From Patescibacteria group bacterium (GTDB lineage Bacteria > Patescibacteriota > Microgenomatia > UBA1406 > GWC2-37-13), in contig JAOAEC010000006.1 of NCBI GenBank assembly GCA_026416975.1, positions 418-33,584 on the forward strand: 33,167 bases of DNA, read 5' to 3'. The position numbers were made by a program, and so were the translations under genes. Below the pieces are notes generated by a model, which was given only the letters and a program-made list of their open reading frames with translations, was not told where the DNA came from and ran no database searches. Every line of letters starts with the position of its first letter. The first letter of the stretch is position 1. Of the stretch, positions 27,749 through 33,167 are shown one piece after another.

Positions 27749-28603
27749 GGGTAATCCTAACGAGTTGGTACAATGTATAATGAGTTTTCCAAGTAATGAC
27801 GCGGTGAACCATACATTTCTGGATGGGAAAATCTATAACAAAATTCACAGACTATCTCACTTAACTTGTCCACAGTTACATGATGATACATCCGTCTTAT
27901 AAATGTTCTCATAACCCCAAACATTCCTTCAATTTCACTGGTTTTCTCAAACTCCCATTTTTTATGAATGTCTCTTGTATGATATACCGGCCACCACTTG
28001 TTAATTTCTTTATAAATAGCAGCTCCATCTGTATTAAGTTTAGCATATGGAGCAATGTTTTCTTCAAGAAACCAACTAGCTACCTCTCTTGTTATCCAAT
28101 CTTTAGGAACTAACTGATAAGCTAATTTTCTTGTTCCTACCTCTTTTGCTAAAAATAAAGCTTTTCCTTGTTTTCCTCCAAAATACGCCTCATCTAATTG
28201 AATTAAATGATTTAAAATTTGTTTATCCGCTGGTAGATGTCTTCGAAACTTTGTATACCATTCATAAACAGTAATATCTGAAAGAGAGGTTAATGTTGAT
28301 GCTTGTCTTACTGGTATTTGAATTGTCCAACAATAAAGAAGGAGCCAAAATTGTTGTAATGAAAGCTTCATATTATTAAGCCAGGTATAGGAAAGCAAAG
28401 AAAACTTAGTTCTACATTTTAGACAACGATATCTGTTTTCATATACCACTGTATGACTGGTTTTACATCTTGGGCAATAGATATTTTTACCAAAAATTAT
28501 TCTGCGCAGATATTTTTTAATCTGCGCCTCAGATGGTATTTGATTAAGTTGATACATATCCATAGATTTTATCTAATTTTGTACCAACTTCTTTAGATTA
28601 CCC
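27749..28603 (-). mobile_element. IS1595-like (ISXO2-type) insertion sequence, apparently complete
   Basis: Terminal inverted repeats GGGTAATCCTAACGAGTTGGTACAA (left) and rc GGGTAATCTAAAGAAGTTGGTACAA (right); exact 8-bp direct repeat TATATTTT at 27741-27748 and 28604-28611. Confidence 0.95.
27757..28563 (-). CDS. IS1595 family transposase
   Basis: N-terminal zinc ribbon CPRC...CLKC, QLDEAYFGGK, LNTDGAAIYKEI, SEIEGMFGVMRTFIRRMYHHV; C-terminus VPTR* encoded inside the left terminal repeat. Confidence 0.93.
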   Translation of the reverse strand: MDMYQLNQIPSEAQIKKYLRRIIFGKNIYCPRCKTSHTVVYENRYRCLKCRTKFSLLSYTWLNNMKLSLQQFWLLLYCWTIQIPVRQASTLTSLSDITVYEWYTKFRRHLPADKQILNHLIQLDEAYFGGKQGKALFLAKEVGTRKLAYQLVPKDWITREVASWFLEENIAPYAKLNTDGAAIYKEINKWWPVYHTRDIHKKWEFEKTSEIEGMFGVMRTFIRRMYHHVTVDKLSEIVCEFCYRFSHPEMYGSPRHYLENSLYIVPTR

Positions 28604-28676
28604 TATATTTTCCTCTTGACAAATTTTAAAAATGATTAATAATAAATAATAAATTTTATTTTCTAAAAATCTTAAA

Positions 28677-29744
28677 ATGAAAAAAAAGAAAAATAAAAAA
28701 CAAAAAAAACCTCCATTAGGAAAAAATCGAAGACTACCAAAAAAAGTAGCTATTCTTTACAGCGATGTTAAAAGAGAGTATTTTCCTACAGAAGAACAAT
28801 ATATAACAGAAAAAGATGCTTATAATGATGCGGCTGTAATTGCAAAATATTTGCAGAAAATGAAGATAAGAACGTATTTATTTTCAGCCAATGAAACTTT
28901 ACCAGAAAATTTAAGAAAATCAAAACCTGATGTTGCTTTAAATTTAGTTGGTTCAGTAAGAGGAAACGAATATTTAGCTTCAACCATTCCCGCTCTTCTT
29001 GAATTGCTGGAAATACCTTATACTGGCGCTGGAATTTTAGGAGAGTCATTATCATATAATAAATTTTTGATAAAAAAACTGCTTCAACAAAATGGAGTGC
29101 CGGTTCCTCATTATCAGTTATTCAATACCCATTTTGATCCGATTGATCCGACATTAAGATTTCCTTTAATCTCTAAACTTAATGAGATTCATGGAGCAGT
29201 GGAAATCACCCATGATGCTGTTTCGGAAAATGAAAAACATCTACGGGAAAGACTTAAATTTTTAATTAAAACCTACGATCAACCAGTTTTAGTGGAAGAG
29301 TTTATTGTAGGAAGAGAAATCACCGCTATTCTTCTTGAGGGTTTGAATAAAAAAGTTTATTTAGCGGAAAAGGTTTTTAAAAAAAAAGATAAGTATGTTT
29401 TTGCCACTTTTGAGGATCAATGGTTGGATTCTGATAGCAATCCATTTATTTATCGAGAGTTTGAAGATTCTTTATTAAGAGAGTATGTAAAAAAAGCCTT
29501 TGAAATCACAAAAATGTCTGATTATGGAAAATTTGATATTCGTTTAGACTCTTCCGGCAGATATTATTTTATTGATTGTAATAGTAATCCAGCTTTTGGA
29601 CCTAAAGAGTTAGATGTGGCGATCGCTAACATTTTAGATATATACGATATTTCCTTTTTTGATATTTTAAAAAGACTATTATTAAACACTTTACGTGATG
29701 CTGAAGGTAAGAAATTATTACCGATTATTAATAATGGTTATTAA
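28677..29744 (+). CDS. D-alanine--D-alanine ligase-like ATP-grasp protein
   Basis: PYTGAGILGESLSYNKFLIKKLLQQNGVPVPHYQLF, PVLVEEFIVGREITAILLEG, FDIRLDSSGRYYFIDCNSNPAFGP. Confidence 0.88.
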   Translation: MKKKKNKKQKKPPLGKNRRLPKKVAILYSDVKREYFPTEEQYITEKDAYNDAAVIAKYLQKMKIRTYLFSANETLPENLRKSKPDVALNLVGSVRGNEYLASTIPALLELLEIPYTGAGILGESLSYNKFLIKKLLQQNGVPVPHYQLFNTHFDPIDPTLRFPLISKLNEIHGAVEITHDAVSENEKHLRERLKFLIKTYDQPVLVEEFIVGREITAILLEGLNKKVYLAEKVFKKKDKYVFATFEDQWLDSDSNPFIYREFEDSLLREYVKKAFEITKMSDYGKFDIRLDSSGRYYFIDCNSNPAFGPKELDVAIANILDIYDISFFDILKRLLLNTLRDAEGKKLLPIINNGY

Positions 29745-29746
29745 AA

Positions 29747-29821
29747 TGGTGCGCACGGGAAGAATCGAACTTCCGATCTCTTCTTTATCAGAGAAGCGTT
29801 CTACCACTGAACTACGTGCGC
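29747..29821 (-). tRNA. tRNA-Ile(GAT)
   Basis: GCGCACG-TA-GTTCAGTGGTAGAAC-G-CTTCT-CTGATAA-AGAAG-AGATC-GGAAG-TTCGATT-CTTCC-CGTGCGC-A-CCA; anticodon GAT; CCA encoded. Confidence 0.95.
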
Positions 29822-29888
29822 TATAATTTATTTTAAAATAAAAAAATTATAACACAAAATAAAATTAAAATGTTAAAATAGTTTTAAA

Positions 29889-31103
29889 ATGATTTATTTT
29901 TCTCAACTTAAAGGAAAAAAAATAAAAACAGAGGATGGTGTTTTAGTTGGTGTTTTGGAGGATTTAATTTTTTTAGCTACTGATTTTCCAAAAATCACCA
30001 AATTAGTTATTAGAGATCGTCTTCAAAAAAAAATAATCACCGACATTAAATATTTAATTAAAATTAACAAAGAGATTTTTATCAGAAAAAATTATCAATT
30101 AACTGATTTAAAAACCAATGAACTTTTTGTGATTAAGAATCTTTTAGATAAGCAGATTATTGATTTGGTGGGAAACAAAATCGTTCGAGTAAATGATATT
30201 GCTTTTCAAGATAAAGGTGGATTATATATTACTGGTGTTGATATTGGTTTAATAGGAATTTTAAGATGGTTAGGTTTAGCTAATTTTTTAATTAAAGTTT
30301 ATAATGTTTTTGGTTTTAAGATTAAACCAAGATTTTTGTCTTGGGCTGATATTCAACCTTTGGAATTGGCTCGCGATCGGGTGCAAATTAAGAAAAATGA
30401 AGAGAAATTAGATCGATTATTACCAGAAGATTTAGCCGATTATTTAGAAAAAATTAATATTGAAAATGCAAAAAAAATTATTCAATTAATGGATGATAAA
30501 AAAGCTAGTGAGGTGATAAACGATTTAAATTTGAATTATCAGGTGGCTTTATTTAAAAAAATAAAAGTTGAAAAAGCAGCCAGGTTTATTGAATACTTAG
30601 ATCCAGATGAGGCGGTAGATATCCTTTTAACCTTAGGATTAAAGAAAAGGACTGAGATAATTAATAAGCTTTCTCAAAAAACCAAAAACGAGATTTTATA
30701 TCTTTTAAAACTTTCAACGACACCGGTAGGAGATTTATTAACAACTGAGTATTTAAAGGTGAAACCGGAAAATACTGTTAAAGAAGTTATAGATTTGATA
30801 AAAAAAGAAACCGGTGATTTTTCTTTTTTTACCACTATTTATGTGGTTAATGAAAAAAAAGAGTTGGTAGGTGTTTTCAGTCTCCATGAGTTATTACTTC
30901 AAGATTTAGGAACGCCAGTTTATCTTTTTATGCACCAAAATTTGGTGGTGGTTCATTTGGCAACACCAATAGAGATTGTAGTTAAAAAAATGTTAAAATA
31001 TGATCTTCAGATTCTGCCGGTTATTGATGAGAAAAAAAACATTTTAGGAGTGATAACGATTGACGATTTAAGCGATTATTTGTTAGAAAGGCTTAAATTA
31101 TGA
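29889..31103 (+). CDS. PRC-barrel / MgtE intracellular N domain / CBS-pair protein (no transmembrane domain)
   Basis: PRC-like start (SQLKGKKIKTEDGVLVGVLEDLIF); MgtE_N-like LLPEDLADYLEKINIENAKKIIQLMDDKKASEVINDL...LDPDEAVDILLTL; CBS pair (LLTTEYLKVKPENTVKEVIDLI...ILGVITIDDLSDYL). Confidence 0.88.
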   Translation: MIYFSQLKGKKIKTEDGVLVGVLEDLIFLATDFPKITKLVIRDRLQKKIITDIKYLIKINKEIFIRKNYQLTDLKTNELFVIKNLLDKQIIDLVGNKIVRVNDIAFQDKGGLYITGVDIGLIGILRWLGLANFLIKVYNVFGFKIKPRFLSWADIQPLELARDRVQIKKNEEKLDRLLPEDLADYLEKINIENAKKIIQLMDDKKASEVINDLNLNYQVALFKKIKVEKAARFIEYLDPDEAVDILLTLGLKKRTEIINKLSQKTKNEILYLLKLSTTPVGDLLTTEYLKVKPENTVKEVIDLIKKETGDFSFFTTIYVVNEKKELVGVFSLHELLLQDLGTPVYLFMHQNLVVVHLATPIEIVVKKMLKYDLQILPVIDEKKNILGVITIDDLSDYLLERLKL

Positions 31104-32356
31104 GAGAGTTTTTAAATAAATTTAAAAGAAGACTGTTACTTTTTTTAATGGTTCTGGGACCGGGAGTGATTACGGCGGTGGTGGATAATGATGCTGGTGG
31201 AGTGGCGACTTATACGGTGGCGGCTTCTTTATATGGAATGGCTTCCCAATTTTTAGTAATACCTGAAACCTTACTTTTAGCCTTAACTCAGGAGATTGGC
31301 GTGAGAATTGCCATTGTTGCTAAAAAAGGATTGGGTGATTTAATTCGTGAAAGATACGGGATTAAGCTTTCTTTATTAATTTTTATTTTATATTTTATTG
31401 TTAATCAGGGAGTGGTTTTACAAAATATCTTCGGTTTAAAAGCGAGTTTTGAGTTATTTAATCTTAACTGGCGATTTTTTTTAATTTTTACCTGCATATT
31501 TTTAATTTTTTTTATTATTTTTTTTGATTATAAGAAATTACAACGGATTTTTTTGTTAATGATTATTTTTTATTTTGGTTATATTTTTTCGGCAATTTTA
31601 GCTAAACCTAATTGGATTGAGGCAATGAGAGAAAGTTTTGTCTGGCCGCAAAAAATTAACCTTTTTGATCCAACCTTTTGGTTTTCCAGAATTGCCGTTT
31701 TGGGGACAACTATCACTGCTTGGGGCCAGTTTTTTGTTCACAGTTATATTATTGATAAGAAACTCGATGTTTCTCATCTTAAATATGAAAAATTGGAGGT
31801 TTATGTAGGTGCTTTTATCACTAATTTTTTTTCCTGGATGATGGCGGTGGCGGTTACCTATACTTTATTTGTTCATGGAATTAAGGTGGATGATGGATTA
31901 AAGGCAGCTATGGCAATAAAACCTTTTGTCGGAAATTTAGCCTATGTTTTTTTTGCAATGGGTTTGTTTGGTGCTTCAATTTTAGGGTTAACAATTGTTC
32001 CTTTGGCTACCGCTTATGTTTTTTCAGAAATTTTTGGTTATGAAGGAAGCTTAGACGCTAATTTTACCAAAGGAAGATTTTTTTATTCCTTTTTTATTAT
32101 TCAGATTTTTATTGGTTTATTAATTGCTTTTTTCCCCCAAACCTCTCTTTTTAAGTTAACTTTATATGTTGATTTTTTAAACGGAGCGATGTTACCTATT
32201 ATTTTTTATTTTTTAGTTAAATTTTCTGAAGATGCTAGTATTATGGGAAAATATGTTTCTTCAGGTTTAACAAAGTTTTTTGTTAGAGCCGCCGCTGTAT
32301 TAATTACTATTGCTGTTGTTATTAGTTTTGTTGGTAAAATTTTGCATTTAGTATGA
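31100..32356 (+). CDS. NRAMP-like divalent metal transporter with non-canonical metal-site motifs
   Basis: LLFLMVLGPGVITAVVDNDAGGVATYTVAASLYGM in TM1 position, GTTITAWGQFFVHSYII in TM6 position; about 11 hydrophobic segments. Confidence 0.85.
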   Translation: MREFLNKFKRRLLLFLMVLGPGVITAVVDNDAGGVATYTVAASLYGMASQFLVIPETLLLALTQEIGVRIAIVAKKGLGDLIRERYGIKLSLLIFILYFIVNQGVVLQNIFGLKASFELFNLNWRFFLIFTCIFLIFFIIFFDYKKLQRIFLLMIIFYFGYIFSAILAKPNWIEAMRESFVWPQKINLFDPTFWFSRIAVLGTTITAWGQFFVHSYIIDKKLDVSHLKYEKLEVYVGAFITNFFSWMMAVAVTYTLFVHGIKVDDGLKAAMAIKPFVGNLAYVFFAMGLFGASILGLTIVPLATAYVFSEIFGYEGSLDANFTKGRFFYSFFIIQIFIGLLIAFFPQTSLFKLTLYVDFLNGAMLPIIFYFLVKFSEDASIMGKYVSSGLTKFFVRAAAVLITIAVVISFVGKILHLV

Positions 32357-33167
32357 AAAAATTAATTGTTATTGCTGATTGGGTTGATGATAGTTTAACT
32401 TGCCAGGAATTTAAATCAGCTTTTGAAGGTTTTTTGACAACTAATTATACCAGCGATGTTTTTTTTGTTTCATCAACCCCTTCAACCCTTCATACCGCTT
32501 TTTTATTAAATCAGATTGTGGAGACAGAAGAACGTTTGGGAAGGCCGATGCAGACGGTAATTTTTATTAATACTGATCCAAGACTAAATATTAAAAGTAA
32601 AGCAGAAAAAAGTCAGGGAGCAAAATTTACTGTAGCCAGGTTAAAAACAGGAATTTTTGTTTGTGGCCCAAACGCTGGTTATTGTTATTCAATGATTAAA
32701 AATAAAATTGATGGGTTTTATCTTTATCAAGGGTTAGATAAAGGAAGTCAGTTTCGTTCTCGTGATTTGTATTCAAGAGTTTGTGCTCATTTAGTTGAGG
32801 AAAAAGAAGAAGAGTTAGAGTTTGACGAGTATTTTTTATCAGAAATTCCAGCGATTGATGATTTTTATGTATGTCATATTGATAATTTTGACAATATTAA
32901 GACCAATATTAAAGAAAGTGATTTGAAGGGAAAATTTGAGTATGGCGATTTTATAAAAATAAAGATTAATCAGGTTGAAAAAAAGACGAAATATGTTGAC
33001 AATCTTTTTGGAGGCGAACCGGGAGAGTTAGTTATTTATCCAGGATCATCAGGAAATATCAATGATCGATTTTTGGAGATTACGATTTGGCGTTATTTTA
33101 ATGAAAAAAAAATAACCACTGGTAAGGATGAGTTTAAAAATCCTTTACCAGGAATGAGGGTTAGAAT
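32353..33167 (+). CDS. SAM hydroxide adenosyltransferase-like (DUF62) protein, truncated by window edge
   Basis: Open frame from ATG 32353 to window end: MKKLIVIADWVDDSLTCQEF...FVCGPNAGYCYSMI...YLYQGLDKGSQFRSRDLYSRVCAHL...VDNLFGGEPGELVIYPGSSGNINDRFLEITIWRYF. Confidence 0.75.
   Translation, partial: MKKLIVIADWVDDSLTCQEFKSAFEGFLTTNYTSDVFFVSSTPSTLHTAFLLNQIVETEERLGRPMQTVIFINTDPRLNIKSKAEKSQGAKFTVARLKTGIFVCGPNAGYCYSMIKNKIDGFYLYQGLDKGSQFRSRDLYSRVCAHLVEEKEEELEFDEYFLSEIPAIDDFYVCHIDNFDNIKTNIKESDLKGKFEYGDFIKIKINQVEKKTKYVDNLFGGEPGELVIYPGSSGNINDRFLEITIWRYFNEKKITTGKDEFKNPLPGMRVR

Noticed and set aside
27880-28113. 77-aa plus-strand ORF inside the IS element
   Set aside because: Antisense to the transposase; no sign of an accessory gene.

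Overview
AT-rich, gene-dense 33 kb chromosomal window. Gene content and low GC suggest a Patescibacteria/CPR-type genome; this is inference, with no phylogeny run. Most of it is housekeeping: rpsF-ssb-rpsR, cysS, RNase J, recR, prs, ybaB, dnaX, rpsU, proS, rseP, frr, tsf, rpsB, galU, ddl, tRNA-Pro(CGG) and tRNA-Ile(GAT). Less ordinary content: (i) a decayed locus at about 7.55-9.60 kb with a membrane-anchored protein gene and PP2C-like phosphatase fragments broken by in-frame TAA/TAG stops and a frameshift; (ii) an intergenic element of about 103 bp in two inverted, ~95% identical copies about 11 kb apart, with other dispersed intergenic modules; (iii) a ~50 bp tandem duplication carrying a hairpin, with a third related hairpin nearby; (iv) a membrane-anchored two-AAA+ Clp-like protein with non-canonical D1 Walker motifs and no recognisable D2 GYVG pore loop; (v) a YbeY homolog lacking the C-terminal metal-binding motif; (vi) an intact IS1595-like element with matching terminal inverted repeats and an exact 8-bp target duplication; (vii) a translationally coupled operon of MgtE_N/CBS protein, non-canonical NRAMP transporter and SAM-hydroxide adenosyltransferase-like protein. 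I see no CRISPR array and no confident intact defence system.
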